This document shows, piece after piece, positions 14,287-21,859 of a DNA stretch of 36,018 nt (position 1 is the stretch's first letter; every line of letters begins with the position of its first letter). Where the stretch lies: the IMG/VR virus record IMGVR_UViG_3300021138_002550, positions 1-36,018 of that record; one strand, written 5' to 3'. The notes below the pieces were generated by a model. The model worked only from the letters and a program-made list of their open reading frames with translations, did no database searches and had not been told where the DNA came from. This DNA is from a virus. The position numbers were made by a program, and so were the translations under genes.

Positions 14287-14712
14287 GTGACCAAGAAGAT
14301 GAGCATCACTTGCGGAGTTTTAATAACCAACGGCGAACAGTTGTTGATCTGTCACCCCACCAACAGCAAGCACTGGGACATACCCAAAGGCCGCAAAGAA
14401 GGTTGGGAGATGATAGGCGATGCTGCGGTCAGAGAACTGCAGGAAGAAACTGGATTGGTACTTGCTAGCAGCGATATACGCTACATTGGTATCTGGAGTT
14501 ACAAGACAGGCAAGGATTTGGCACTGTTTTCATACAGTACCCAGAGCATGCCCGAACCGTCTGTGTGTTTCTGTGCTAGCATGTTTGAGTATGAAGGACA
14601 ACAGATCCCAGAGATGGACGACTGGGCTGTGGTCAGCTGGGACGATGCTATTGCTAAGATGAACCCAGATCTCGCCAGAGTACTCACAACTGCCAGGACG
14701 CAGATCTGGTGA
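14287..14712 (+). CDS. Nudix hydrolase (GTG start)
   Basis: The 141-residue protein has a perfect Nudix box at residues ~36-58 (GRKEGWEMIGDAAVRELQEE then TGL), preceded by HWDIPKG, which fits MutT/Ap4A-hydrolase-like members. It differs from the Nudix enzyme at 11268. The start is GTG at 14287, or ATG at 14299 with four fewer residues. The stop overlaps the next gene (GTGA). In phages such enzymes clean nucleotide pools, degrade dinucleoside polyphosphates, or act on RNA ends; which applies here is open. Confidence 0.9.
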   Translation: MTKKMSITCGVLITNGEQLLICHPTNSKHWDIPKGRKEGWEMIGDAAVRELQEETGLVLASSDIRYIGIWSYKTGKDLALFSYSTQSMPEPSVCFCASMFEYEGQQIPEMDDWAVVSWDDAIAKMNPDLARVLTTARTQIW

Positions 14713-14963
14713 AGGTCATCCTCTATCGAGACAAGCACCTTCAGAAATTGCCATGGAAAGACATCAACACCAAGGCCTATCGCAATCACAGGATATGGTT
14801 ATACGATCTGCTTGGGGTAGAATCTTGGTTGAACGATCGTGGTCTGCATCTCAACATGGAAAACGTGCGTCACAAAGATGCAGAGGGACTGTGGATAGTG
14901 ACCACGTTCTGGGCGGATCTCACGCACGAACAGCAGATAGAATTAAAACTAACGCTAGGTTAA
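14709..14963 (+). CDS. hypothetical protein, 84 aa (GTG start)
   Basis: An unrecognised soluble protein with alternating strands and helices and several His/Trp residues. It is coupled to the Nudix gene by a 4-base GTGA overlap. It ends just before a hairpin that terminates the convergent outer-membrane gene, and that hairpin may also limit read-through on this strand. Confidence 0.6.
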   Translation: MKVILYRDKHLQKLPWKDINTKAYRNHRIWLYDLLGVESWLNDRGLHLNMENVRHKDAEGLWIVTTFWADLTHEQQIELKLTLG

Positions 14964-14976
14964 TCGGTCAAAAGAA

Positions 14977-14998
14977 AACCCAGGATCGCTCCTGGGTT
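14977..14998 (-). terminator. intrinsic terminator of the outer-membrane protein gene
   Basis: A perfect 9-base stem (AACCCAGGA/TCCTGGGTT) with a 4-base loop is followed, on the reverse strand, by TTTTCTTTTG. That is the expected U-rich tract for transcription coming from the reverse-strand gene ending at 15023. There is no T-run on the forward side. Confidence 0.85.
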
Positions 14999-15022
14999 CT
15001 CAGTCTCTGCCGGTAGAGCGGA

Positions 15023-15664
15023 TCAGAACTTAACGGTAGCACCGAGCATGAACTGGTCACCAGTTGCATTCCAGCTCGTGTCATAGTTGCGTGCAACCTT
15101 TGCGCTCAAGCTGTAGCTCTTGTTGATGTCATAGGTGACACCAGTGGTGAGCTGGTTGCTCTGGTAGCCATTGGTACCGCTGTCAACTGCTGAACGGAAA
15201 CGATAACCGAGAGCGTTGAAAGTGATGTTGTCAGTGACCTTGTAGTCAGCATTGCCATACAGCGCATAGTATGCGAAGTTGCTGGTGCTGAACTTCTCAC
15301 CGAGACCAGCCTTACCCGTGAGCGTAACGCCGTAGATAGCTGGCAGTGAATAACCAGCCTGTGCTTCGAGGTTCTGGTTGAGCTGGCTGTTAGGCACCTG
15401 CGTGGTCTGTGCCATGCCACCGACGAAGAAGCCGCCGCCGATGTTGTGCTTGTAGGTCAACTGGTAGATGTCGTCGACCTTGCTGCCGAAGTTGTTGGCA
15501 AGATCCTGACCGTACTCGATCTTCAAGCTGTCAGTGCTTTCTGCTGGAACAGCAGCAGCAACTGGAGCAGGAGCCGGAGCAGCCTTCTTCTTTGGTAGAT
15601 CAGTTGCGAAAGCAACCGAAGCAGTTGCCAACAAGGCAACCATTGCTGTAGAGATGATCTTCAT
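15023..15664 (-). CDS. outer-membrane beta-barrel protein with signal peptide
   Basis: The 213-residue protein has a Sec signal (MKIISTAMVALLATASVAFA), then a Lys/Ala/Pro-rich linker (TDLPKKKAAPAPAP). Alternating amphipathic strands with GY/GN turns follow, ending in GATVKF with a terminal Phe, the usual BAM-recognised signature of outer-membrane proteins. The ATDLPxKxAPAPAP start resembles porin-like proteins of alphaproteobacteria. It has a TAAATATAGC late box upstream, its own terminator and a good ribosome site (AAGGAAAT). Roles could include altering the host surface to block superinfection, as for lambda Lom-like proteins, or nutrient uptake. It was probably captured from a host genome. 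Confidence 0.88.
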   Translation of the reverse strand: MKIISTAMVALLATASVAFATDLPKKKAAPAPAPVAAAVPAESTDSLKIEYGQDLANNFGSKVDDIYQLTYKHNIGGGFFVGGMAQTTQVPNSQLNQNLEAQAGYSLPAIYGVTLTGKAGLGEKFSTSNFAYYALYGNADYKVTDNITFNALGYRFRSAVDSGTNGYQSNQLTTGVTYDINKSYSLSAKVARNYDTSWNATGDQFMLGATVKF

Positions 15665-15742
15665 AATATTTCCTTCATGTTATAGCGGGTCCTTTTTGGA
15701 TCCTCGGACCGGCTTGGTTAACCATTTTGCCATGACTGGCTA

Positions 15743-15755
15743 GCTATATTTAATA
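15743..15755 (-). promoter_or_regulatory. late-type promoter box (TATTAAATATAGC)
   Basis: On the reverse strand TATTAAATATAGC lies about 80 bases before the outer-membrane protein ATG. The core AAATATAGC is identical to the box before the endonuclease at 23323. The leader between contains GGTCC...GGACC, which could form a 5-base stem. Confidence 0.6.
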
Positions 15756-15831
15756 GTTAACGACCAAAAGAGCAAGATTGTGCGCCGCAAATTGTCACAA
15801 ATCATGTAGCAGATTGTAACAAAATAAACGG

Positions 15832-15859
15832 TTGACAGCAGATTTAGCTGTGTTATTGT
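15832..15859 (+). promoter_or_regulatory. GGTTGACA-N16-TATTGT promoter
   Basis: TTGACA (15832-15837) preceded by GG, 16 bases ending TGT, and TATTGT (15854-15859). It drives the gene at 15893, with a short leader containing CGGAG. It lies back-to-back with the late box at 15743. Confidence 0.8.
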
Positions 15860-15892
15860 GTGATCAATATGCAATTTACTCGGAGCTACAAC

Positions 15893-16084
15893 ATGCAGGA
15901 AGTCATTGCAGGTACGTTAGAAATCGGCGAATTTGTTAATTATTTTATGTACGGGCTGAGCAACAGAGGTTCTCGCTACGGTAAGGCAACCGTATCGCGT
16001 AAGTCTAAGAACTATGTTTGGGTAAGAACTCCTACCAAGATCATACGGTTTGGCAAGAATGATAAGCTTTACAAGGATTTATGA
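15893..16084 (+). CDS. hypothetical basic protein, 63 aa
   Basis: A small basic, strand-rich protein (YGKATVSRKSKNYVWVRTPTK) that could be a nucleic-acid-binding SH3-like barrel, but no family is recognised. I choose the ATG at 15893 because CGGAG lies seven bases upstream. In-frame starts at 15860 (GTG) and 15869 (ATG) are too close to the promoter -10 box. It couples by ATGA to the phosphatase gene and is the first gene of that unit. Confidence 0.65.
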   Translation: MQEVIAGTLEIGEFVNYFMYGLSNRGSRYGKATVSRKSKNYVWVRTPTKIIRFGKNDKLYKDL

Positions 16085-16524
16085 TGACCAAGGTTATCGT
16101 GTTTGACATCGACGGCACTGTGGCAAATATCACACACCGCAGGCACTGGGTGGCCACAAAACCCAAGAACTGGGGTGCATTTAATGCTGGCATGGCGCAG
16201 GACACGGTGTATGCAGACATCAAGTTCTTATACGATACCTTGGCTGCAGCCGGCAACACCATCGTCTTCTGCAGTGGACGCGGCGAGGAAAACCGTGATG
16301 TAACCGAGAGTTGGTTGCGTGCCAATGGATTTGCGTGGTCTGCTTTATATATGAGAGCTGCTCGAGACCACAGGCAGGACAGCATTGTCAAGGTTGAACT
16401 GTTGGCAGTGATCCGTGCGCACTTTGGTGAACCCTACTTGTGGCTTGACGATCGCAATCAGGTGGTTGATGCCATCCGAGCACAGGGTGTTAGAGTTCTC
16501 CAAGTTGCACAGGGCGATTTCTGA
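16081..16524 (+). CDS. PseT-like polynucleotide 3'-phosphatase (HAD family)
   Basis: The 147-residue protein matches the C-terminal phosphatase half of T4 polynucleotide kinase. FDIDGT (Asp9/Asp11) is the HAD nucleophile motif, CSGRGEENRDVTESWL follows the second motif, and DHRQDSIVKVELL carries the Lys motif. DDRNQVVDAI with QVAQGDF at the very end matches T4 Pnkp (DDRTQVVEMW...QVASGDF). In T4 this domain is fused to a 5'-kinase; here the kinase-like domain is a separate gene at 21330. It would remove 3' or 2',3'-cyclic phosphates from cleaved RNA ends before ligation. It is coupled with its neighbours on both sides (ATGATG at the start, TGATG at the end). Confidence 0.88.
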   Translation: MMTKVIVFDIDGTVANITHRRHWVATKPKNWGAFNAGMAQDTVYADIKFLYDTLAAAGNTIVFCSGRGEENRDVTESWLRANGFAWSALYMRAARDHRQDSIVKVELLAVIRAHFGEPYLWLDDRNQVVDAIRAQGVRVLQVAQGDF

Positions 16525-16664
16525 TGTCGCAGCGACCAACTGTGCACATTTTACACATGTACCAGCAGCGCCAGCGCCAGCGTTGGCTGCTGCCTCAGAG
16601 CTATGATGCTCAGGCGCGAGGCATCTGGATACCTACCAAACCGCGTGTCAATATCACATGCTAG
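16524..16664 (+). CDS. hypothetical 46-aa protein
   Basis: A TGATG-coupled small ORF directly after the phosphatase gene, with a Gln/Arg-rich segment (MYQQRQRQRWLLPQ). No family is recognised. The coupling and absence of any competing gene in this 150-base interval support it as real. Confidence 0.5.
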   Translation: MSQRPTVHILHMYQQRQRQRWLLPQSYDAQARGIWIPTKPRVNITC

Positions 16665-16673
16665 GAGACGCAC

Positions 16674-16865
16674 ATGAATGACGGTAACATAGCAGCACGC
16701 ATGTCAGAGCTGATGCGACCGGTGGATCAGCAGATCATGATGTGCGATGATCGCGAAGAAGTGCTGATGATGGCCTGCGCCATGATGCAGCGAGTGCGTG
16801 AGATATTTGACACTCAGATCGGCGAGGAAGCTCGCAAGGTTATGTTCGGAGACTATGCCAAATGA
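16674..16865 (+). CDS. hypothetical helical protein, 63 aa
   Basis: A short Met-rich helical protein (EEVLMMACAMMQRVREIF), of a type frequent among small T4-like phage proteins. It has a strong ribosome site (AGGAGACG) and an ATGA overlap with the next membrane-protein gene. Function unknown. Confidence 0.7.
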   Translation: MNDGNIAARMSELMRPVDQQIMMCDDREEVLMMACAMMQRVREIFDTQIGEEARKVMFGDYAK

Positions 16866-17017
16866 ACATCAAGTTCACCATACTCAGTGCCATAGTTGGC
16901 TCAGTGCTGTGCATGTTCTTCAACTTAAACATCATGCAGTATATCTTGGTGTTGGTGATGACCAACATGATATGGAGCGTGATCTGCCACTACAACGATT
17001 GGTTCATGGACATCTAA
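16862..17017 (+). CDS. small two-helix membrane protein, 51 aa
   Basis: The ORF starts with ATGA on the previous stop. Two hydrophobic segments (FTILSAIVGSVLCMFF and YILVLVMTNMIWSVI) with a short polar end (HYNDWFMDI) suggest a bitopic inner-membrane miniprotein. It lies 13 bases before the AAA+ ATPase gene. No function is recognised; it could be a membrane partner or an independent host-takeover peptide. Confidence 0.6.
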   Translation: MNIKFTILSAIVGSVLCMFFNLNIMQYILVLVMTNMIWSVICHYNDWFMDI

Positions 17018-17030
17018 CAAGGGTACAACA

Positions 17031-18095
17031 ATGACTCACTTTCTCAAGAACGGAAATACCTGGCGAGTGGCTGCCAATGCTGCCATGGACCTCCACAGCC
17101 TGCTGCCAGCAGGCAACTACATCATCAAGGCTGACCAGTTTGGCAACCTCTACCTAGAAGAGATTGACAGCTTCACAGCACCAAAGAAGATCTACGGCGA
17201 CACGATCAAGACCGCAGACCGCATACTTAACACCTTTGACGATCGACCAGCCAGCACCGGCGTGCTGCTCACGGGTGAGAAGGGCAGTGGCAAGACACTG
17301 CTGAGCAAGATGCTGAGCATCAAGGCAGCTGAGCAGGGCATCCCAACCATCGTGATCAACCAGCCGTGGAAAGGTGATGCCTTCAACAAGCTGATCCAGG
17401 ACATCCAGCAGCCCTGCATGGTGCTGTTTGACGAATTTGAAAAGGTCTATGATCGCGAGGACCAGGAGCACATGCTCACGCTGTTGGATGGTGTGTTCCC
17501 CAGCAAGACGCTGTTCGTGCTTACCTGCAATGACAAGTGGCGCGTGGATCAGCACATGCGCAATCGTCCAGGCCGCATCTACTACATGTTGGATTACACT
17601 GGGTTGACCATGGAGTTCATCGAGGAATACTGCGATGACAACCTTGCTAGTCCACAGCACAAGGACAGCGTGTGCAAGATCGCCAGCCTGTTCAGCGCAT
17701 TCAACTTTGACATGCTCAAAGCGCTGATCGAAGAGATGAACCGCTATGGCGAGACCGCACAGGAAGCCATGCGCATGCTCAACACCAAGCCCGAGTTTGC
17801 CAACAATGATGAGTACACGGTGCAGCTGATCGTGGACAACAAGCCCGTGGAAGCCAAGGACGTGGAAAACAACAGCAAGTGGAGCGGCAATCCTCTGAGC
17901 GGTGAGATCGAAGTGGAAGTGCGTGATTACGATGAAGCCGGTGAGCAGGACGGTTGGATCACCTACAGCTGGAACGGGCGCGATCTCAGCAAGGTCGATC
18001 CCAGAGAAGGCAAGTTCCAGTTCACCAACGAGGATGGCACGGTGGTGCTAACTCGCATCCAGAAGTCCAAGACCAACTATTTCATGGACTTTTGA
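17031..18095 (+). CDS. AAA+ ATPase
   Basis: The 354-residue protein has a classical AAA core. Walker A is GEKGSGKT (82-89), Walker B is VLFDEFE (131-137), the sensor-1 Asn is in LTCND (about 167), and Arg residues in MRNRPGRI (177-182) could be arginine fingers. An N-terminal ~70-residue cap precedes it. A C-terminal strand-rich, acidic extension (VEVRDYDEAGEQ...) follows the small helical lid. It resembles the BCS1/FtsH-like single-domain AAA proteins that T4-like phages often carry, with unknown substrate. It has its own start after a short gap (AAGGGTAC), and no promoter is obvious. Confidence 0.88.
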   Translation: MTHFLKNGNTWRVAANAAMDLHSLLPAGNYIIKADQFGNLYLEEIDSFTAPKKIYGDTIKTADRILNTFDDRPASTGVLLTGEKGSGKTLLSKMLSIKAAEQGIPTIVINQPWKGDAFNKLIQDIQQPCMVLFDEFEKVYDREDQEHMLTLLDGVFPSKTLFVLTCNDKWRVDQHMRNRPGRIYYMLDYTGLTMEFIEEYCDDNLASPQHKDSVCKIASLFSAFNFDMLKALIEEMNRYGETAQEAMRMLNTKPEFANNDEYTVQLIVDNKPVEAKDVENNSKWSGNPLSGEIEVEVRDYDEAGEQDGWITYSWNGRDLSKVDPREGKFQFTNEDGTVVLTRIQKSKTNYFMDF

Positions 18096-18107
18096 GGGAA
18101 TATTGAA

Positions 18108-18464
18108 ATGACCACAGCCTATGAATATCAGAGGGTACATCAGCTGGACAGCATGGCAGCAGACTGCGGATTCAAGGTGGTACACAGCAATATCTGGGGC
18201 AGCGATGCCACTCTGAGTTTGATCCCAGCTGACGACGATGCCCTGCCAATCTACAATCGCAGTGCCAAGATAGCCACCGGTGACGTTGATTATCTGACCA
18301 CTTGGATACAGGGTTGGCAGGCCAGCCGAGAGTATCTCAGCATGCTCAAGCTGGCTGAACCACAAAAAATTGCCAAGGCCGAGGACAGTCACAGGAAGCG
18401 CATGGTTGCTGCCAAAGAATATGTTGAGCGCAGGCGTGTGCTTAAGGTGCTCAAGGAAGCTTGA
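18108..18464 (+). CDS. hypothetical protein, 118 aa
   Basis: The N-terminal half is mixed alpha/beta (FKVVHSNIWGSDATLSLIP). The C-terminal half is a long basic helix (KIAKAEDSHRKRMVAAKEYVERRRVLKVL), likely a coiled coil or nucleic-acid-contacting helix. It is preceded by GAGGGAAT and follows the AAA+ gene by 12 bases, so they are probably cotranscribed. Its stop abuts the convergent 37-residue reverse ORF. Confidence 0.7.
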   Translation: MTTAYEYQRVHQLDSMAADCGFKVVHSNIWGSDATLSLIPADDDALPIYNRSAKIATGDVDYLTTWIQGWQASREYLSMLKLAEPQKIAKAEDSHRKRMVAAKEYVERRRVLKVLKEA

Positions 18465-18578
18465 TCAGTGCTCGTGGAAGAATATGCTGCGCACCACGTC
18501 CACGGTGACTGCCACAGAGATGGTTATAGCCATCACAGTGCCGCCTATGACCTTCTCCCAGTCTTCCCAGGTTTCCAT
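18465..18578 (-). CDS. 37-aa reverse-strand membrane miniprotein
   Basis: The reverse-strand ORF METWEDWEKVIGG.. has a single hydrophobic helix (TVMAITISVAVTVDVV). It fills the gap between two forward genes exactly: its stop is the base after the upstream forward stop. A TTAAATAA late box lies just before the ATG, leaving five bases, so a leaderless late transcript is predicted. The fit of ORF, promoter box and gap makes it more convincing than length alone would. Confidence 0.5.
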   Translation of the reverse strand: METWEDWEKVIGGTVMAITISVAVTVDVVRSIFFHEH

Positions 18579-18582
18579 GATG

Positions 18583-18594
18583 TTATTTAATGGT
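18583..18594 (-). promoter_or_regulatory. late-type box (CCATTAAATAAC)
   Basis: TAAATA on the reverse strand, five bases before the ATG of the 37-residue ORF. It overlaps the start region of the forward gene at 18590. Confidence 0.4.
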
Positions 18595-19213
18595 TAACAC
18601 AATGCGAGCATGGTTGAACAAATGGTACGGAGATGATGGTCCATTTTGGACCTGGCCCGTGACTGCGTTCGGCATAGCATTGCTGATCGTGATACCACTG
18701 TTTATCATAAACAGCGACTGGGGTGTGCTAGCCATCTACAGCATACAGCTTGGTGTGATTCTAGGTGTGGTTGCATGGCAGTGGTGGAACCGCAGCCTCA
18801 AGCGCAGGCTGCGCCGTTGGCTGGCCCGAGAGCTCATGGGATACACCATGCAGCGTGGGCATGTGCATGGTCCGGTTGGAGAACTAGATAATCCGGGCAA
18901 CCTCTGCGGTAGTGGCGGACAGTCATTCCGACCCATGACCAAGACTTGGCAGGAAATCTTTGACGAATGGCCTGACCGCAGTCTCAGGATCGGGGCCACG
19001 GGCAAGAACAACAAAGCCATCGTCGAAGCCATGTTCTTTGGATATTTTGCTCCATTGGAACACTGGTGTGAACGCAATCTCAGCCATGGGTTCTATCTGT
19101 GGTCAGATCACCTAGGTATCAGCCTGATCATACCTAGTGAGCAGGATCGCATCATGTGGATGCTGACGTGGAATGACATGCTGCCTACACCAGAAGATCT
19201 GGACGCAATCTAG
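18590..19213 (+). CDS. membrane-anchored protein with two N-terminal helices
   Basis: The 207-residue protein has two membrane helices (VTAFGIALLIVIPLFII and VLAIYSIQLGVILGVVAWQWW) and a basic loop (RSLKRRLRRWLARE). A cytoplasmic domain of about 120 residues follows, ending in LGISLIIPSEQDRIMWMLTW. That final motif recurs in the 19213 product and more weakly in the 14013 product. Starts at 18590 or 18602 (four codons later) are both possible; neither has a good ribosome site. Function unknown. Confidence 0.65.
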   Translation: MVNTMRAWLNKWYGDDGPFWTWPVTAFGIALLIVIPLFIINSDWGVLAIYSIQLGVILGVVAWQWWNRSLKRRLRRWLARELMGYTMQRGHVHGPVGELDNPGNLCGSGGQSFRPMTKTWQEIFDEWPDRSLRIGATGKNNKAIVEAMFFGYFAPLEHWCERNLSHGFYLWSDHLGISLIIPSEQDRIMWMLTWNDMLPTPEDLDAI

Positions 19214-19443
19214 TGATTGGCCCTCACCGTTGGGTACTGGGACCAATCATAGAGCTCGTAGGAGAAGATTTACCCAAGCATCTCACAGGCAGCACCATCA
19301 TAGTGGGTGATCCCTCGCACTGGATGCAGAATCAAGCAGAGCTGGAAGCTGATCTCCAAGATCTGGGAGGAGAGCGACGGGGCATGGTGTTGTGGTTTCC
19401 TAACGCTGAAACCCGCACGCTTTGGTTGTTGCGCTGGAGTTAA
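19213..19443 (+). CDS. hypothetical protein, 76 aa (GTG start)
   Basis: A soluble protein whose end, GMVLWFPNAETRTLWLLRW, matches the C-terminal motif of the preceding membrane protein (GISLIIPSEQDRIMWMLTW). The two are adjacent and probably related by duplication of this module, one copy with a membrane anchor and one without. Its GTG start overlaps the previous TAG stop by one base. Confidence 0.65.
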   Translation: MIGPHRWVLGPIIELVGEDLPKHLTGSTIIVGDPSHWMQNQAELEADLQDLGGERRGMVLWFPNAETRTLWLLRWS

Positions 19444-19446
19444 TTA

Positions 19447-19474
19447 TAGACAATATTGATATAAATGTTATTGT
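19447..19474 (+). promoter_or_regulatory. promoter for radical SAM gene
   Basis: TAGACA (19447-19452), 16 bases ending TGT, and TATTGT (19469-19474) fit the window's early promoter pattern with one -35 mismatch. TATAAATG (19460-19467) inside the spacer also resembles the late box, so both classes could be combined here. Confidence 0.55.
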
Positions 19475-19498
19475 TAGAAAGTAACCAGAGAGAACACA

Positions 19499-20548
19499 AT
19501 GCCAGCGGTATACGATAGAATTATAGGCGCTAGATCTGCACATACCATGCAGATCTATGTTGGATTGGGAACGACCTGCAATTTTGATTGCAAATACTGT
19601 CCTACATACGTGCACGACGGGGCTATACCGTGGCAGGACATCGATCTATTGATGACTGTGCTCACTGAGATTCGCAAGCAATATGCCTGGAAAACACATA
19701 GGACCTACAACCTACTAGGCGGTGAGCCAACTAGTTGGGCCAAGCTATCAGAGTTGTGCCAACGTATCAAAGCCATGGATGATAGCAGCAGCATCATGAT
19801 AGCTACTAATGGCAGCAGGACAGTTCGCTATTGGCGAGATATAGCACCATACATAGATCGTGCTATCGTTAGCGTGCATGTGGCACAGATAGACATACAA
19901 GAACTCAATGAAAACTTCAAGGAATGTATCCTGGGCGGCATGCATCTATCAACCAACATACTCATGGATATCAACTGCTGGGACAAGGCTGTTGCAGATG
20001 CACAGTGGATGACACAACATGGCTGGAGCCATTACATAACCATGAAACCAGTTGAGACCATGTTAGGCAGTAATGGATTGCAACCTTACACTGCTGAACA
20101 GACCAATACCATATCATCATGGGGGAATGACCTTCAAAAAAGCAGATATCAAGCATGTCTGGATCTAACTGCCCCGAGACCGCTGCCAGATACTGACCTT
20201 TACAAATTTGCTACTTCAGACGGCGATATCAGCCCATTAAATAATTTCCAAGCAGTAAGCAGCGGTCTTGATCACATGAAAGGTTGGCACTGCTTCTTAA
20301 ATGCCGACAAGATCAGCGTACACACAGACGGAATGGTCAGAGCAGGTGATACCTGCGATCAATGGCCTATGCTGGGAAACTTCAAGACATCAGATCCTTC
20401 AACCTGGGATTGGACCATAGCTGCGCAGCAGTGTAGGCGAGATCGCTGCGTCTGCGGTGGCGACTTGGATACGCACAAGTTCAAAGATGCTGCTAGTGCT
20501 GCTGAATACGACAAGATCATCAGGGATCGCATGAAAATCTCCGGTTGA
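19499..20548 (+). CDS. radical SAM enzyme with C-terminal Cys cluster region
   Basis: The 349-residue protein carries the radical SAM signature TTCNFDCKYCP (Cys27, Cys31, Cys34). The SAM-binding LLGGEPTSW and the later MIATNGSR strand are in the expected positions for a TIM-barrel fold. The C-terminal third has WHCFLNADKISVHTDGMVRAG, DTCDQW and CRRDRCVCGG, resembling a SPASM/Twitch auxiliary iron-sulfur domain. SPASM enzymes modify peptides or proteins; twitch ones act on small molecules or RNA. The substrate here is unknown. It is read from its own promoter, with GAGAGAAC before the ATG, and its last codons GGT-TGA form the next promoter -35. Confidence 0.9.
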   Translation: MPAVYDRIIGARSAHTMQIYVGLGTTCNFDCKYCPTYVHDGAIPWQDIDLLMTVLTEIRKQYAWKTHRTYNLLGGEPTSWAKLSELCQRIKAMDDSSSIMIATNGSRTVRYWRDIAPYIDRAIVSVHVAQIDIQELNENFKECILGGMHLSTNILMDINCWDKAVADAQWMTQHGWSHYITMKPVETMLGSNGLQPYTAEQTNTISSWGNDLQKSRYQACLDLTAPRPLPDTDLYKFATSDGDISPLNNFQAVSSGLDHMKGWHCFLNADKISVHTDGMVRAGDTCDQWPMLGNFKTSDPSTWDWTIAAQQCRRDRCVCGGDLDTHKFKDAASAAEYDKIIRDRMKISG

Positions 20549-20572
20549 CAAGCTTTCGATCCATGCTATCGT
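20545..20572 (+). promoter_or_regulatory. GGTTGACA-N16-TATCGT promoter
   Basis: TTGACA (20545-20550) overlaps the stop of the radical SAM gene, with 16 bases ending TGC and TATCGT (20567-20572). It is followed by a leader with AAGGAG before the ATG at 20600. Confidence 0.75.
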
Positions 20573-20599
20573 ACGATATAAGCAAACAAGGAGTTGGAC

Positions 20600-20728
20600 A
20601 TGTACACTCTAGCAGCTATGTTCGTGGGTGCAGTGATTGGTGCTATCGTGATGGATCTGCTCTGGGCATTGCGCTTGGGCATCCCACAGGCCATGTGGCG
20701 CAATCGCACTCAGCGCAACGAGGATTGA
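20600..20728 (+). CDS. 42-aa membrane miniprotein
   Basis: The ATG follows AAGGAG by six bases. One hydrophobic helix (LAAMFVGAVIGAIVMDLLWAL) and a basic tail (WRNRTQRNED) suggest an N-out/C-in inner-membrane peptide. It is the first gene after the promoter at 20545, which supports expression. Function unknown. Confidence 0.65.
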   Translation: MYTLAAMFVGAVIGAIVMDLLWALRLGIPQAMWRNRTQRNED

Positions 20729-20752
20729 TCTATCACAGACCAGGAGATTTCC

Positions 20753-21328
20753 ATGCCAAAGGCTCGTTATTTTGATTTCACAATCCGCAAGCACAAGCTA
20801 GTGTATCAGGGTGTTGCTGTGGGCGATTTCTCAAACTGCTGGTATACGCCACGCGAAGTGGTGGACTACATGTGGCAGTTTGAAGTTCCGGATTCAAAGC
20901 TCTTTGCCTATGTCAAGAAAGGCAAAGATATCTGTAACCTAGTGAGCGATTTGGGGTATTTTCCCGAGAAGCTTCGCGACCGTATGAAAGCTTACGGGAT
21001 CAAACCAACTTGGGCCAACTGGCACAAGCTAGAAGACGATTGTCATGGCAACTCGCTATCAACCTGTACAGTCGCAGGTGACGTAGAATCCATGACGGCT
21101 CGGCAGGTTCGTAACTTCGTGCGCAAACACGGACCAAAGAACCTCAAGGTCTACTTTGAACTGCATTGCACGCTAGATCGTGCCACAGATCCAGAGACTC
21201 GTGGCTATTTTGGCAACTCTCCAGAAGAGCGTCGCCAACAAGTCAACAATGTCTGGCGCGCAGCTGCGTACCAGATGACGGGCATGGATTTTGATGAAGC
21301 CTGTGAAATGGCAGAGGATATGCGCTGA
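20753..21328 (+). CDS. hypothetical protein, 191 aa
   Basis: A basic, aromatic-rich soluble protein with no recognised family. Positive patches (FDFTIRKHKLVYQG and ARQVRNFVRKHGPKNLKVYF) could bind nucleic acid. Three Cys/His pairs in the middle (DDCHGNSLSTC) are suggestive but not a clear zinc site. It has a ribosome site CAGGAGAT and precedes the kinase gene by one base, so a role linked to RNA repair is possible from context only. Confidence 0.65.
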   Translation: MPKARYFDFTIRKHKLVYQGVAVGDFSNCWYTPREVVDYMWQFEVPDSKLFAYVKKGKDICNLVSDLGYFPEKLRDRMKAYGIKPTWANWHKLEDDCHGNSLSTCTVAGDVESMTARQVRNFVRKHGPKNLKVYFELHCTLDRATDPETRGYFGNSPEERRQQVNNVWRAAAYQMTGMDFDEACEMAEDMR

Positions 21329-21329
21329 C

Positions 21330-21809
21330 ATGCCAAAGCTTTACATGTTGATAGGCGTGCCCGGATCAGGTAAGAGCACCTGGATCCGGTCGCGCAGCCA
21401 CGATGCTGTGGTAGCCAGCACTGACGACAAGATCGAAGCTGCTGCGGCTGCGCAAGGTCTCACATATAACGATGTATTTGAGGCTGAGATCAAGGCTGCC
21501 AATGCAACTCTGCGTGAAGATGTAAAGCAGGCCGTCAAGGACAAGCGAGACATCATCTGGGACCAGACCAACCTCACGGCCAAGAGCCGCCGGGGCAAGC
21601 TGGGACAGGTGCCCAAGCACTATGAGCGCATTGCCCTGTATTTTCCCACCCCAGACGGTGAGGAATTGGCACGCCGTTTGGCTAGCCGAGTGGGTAAAAC
21701 CATCCCTGCTCACGTGATGGCTAGCATGATCGCTAGCTTGGAACCCCCAGTTCCGGACGAGGGTTTTGACGAGATCTACCAGGTACCCGGGGCTAAGAAT
21801 CCGGAATAG
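21330..21809 (+). CDS. PseT-like polynucleotide 5'-kinase domain protein
   Basis: This 159-residue P-loop kinase starts MPKLYMLIGVPGSGKSTWIR (Walker A residues 9-16), matching T4 Pnk MKKIILTIGCPGSGKSTW. ASTDDKIE corresponds to the T4 NRDD motif, DIIWDQTNL to the SDTNL motif, and RVGKTIPAHVMASM to the lid Arg region (RGTKAVPIDVLRSM). The domain stops where the phosphatase half would begin, so kinase and phosphatase are two genes, 5 kb apart. It would phosphorylate 5'-OH RNA or DNA ends. The start at 21330 is chosen over 21291, which lies inside the upstream gene. Confidence 0.88.
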   Translation: MPKLYMLIGVPGSGKSTWIRSRSHDAVVASTDDKIEAAAAAQGLTYNDVFEAEIKAANATLREDVKQAVKDKRDIIWDQTNLTAKSRRGKLGQVPKHYERIALYFPTPDGEELARRLASRVGKTIPAHVMASMIASLEPPVPDEGFDEIYQVPGAKNPE

Positions 21810-21859
21810 CTCTAGCTAACCTATTGAGATCTTTATCAGAAAAAACTACAAAATAGTGG

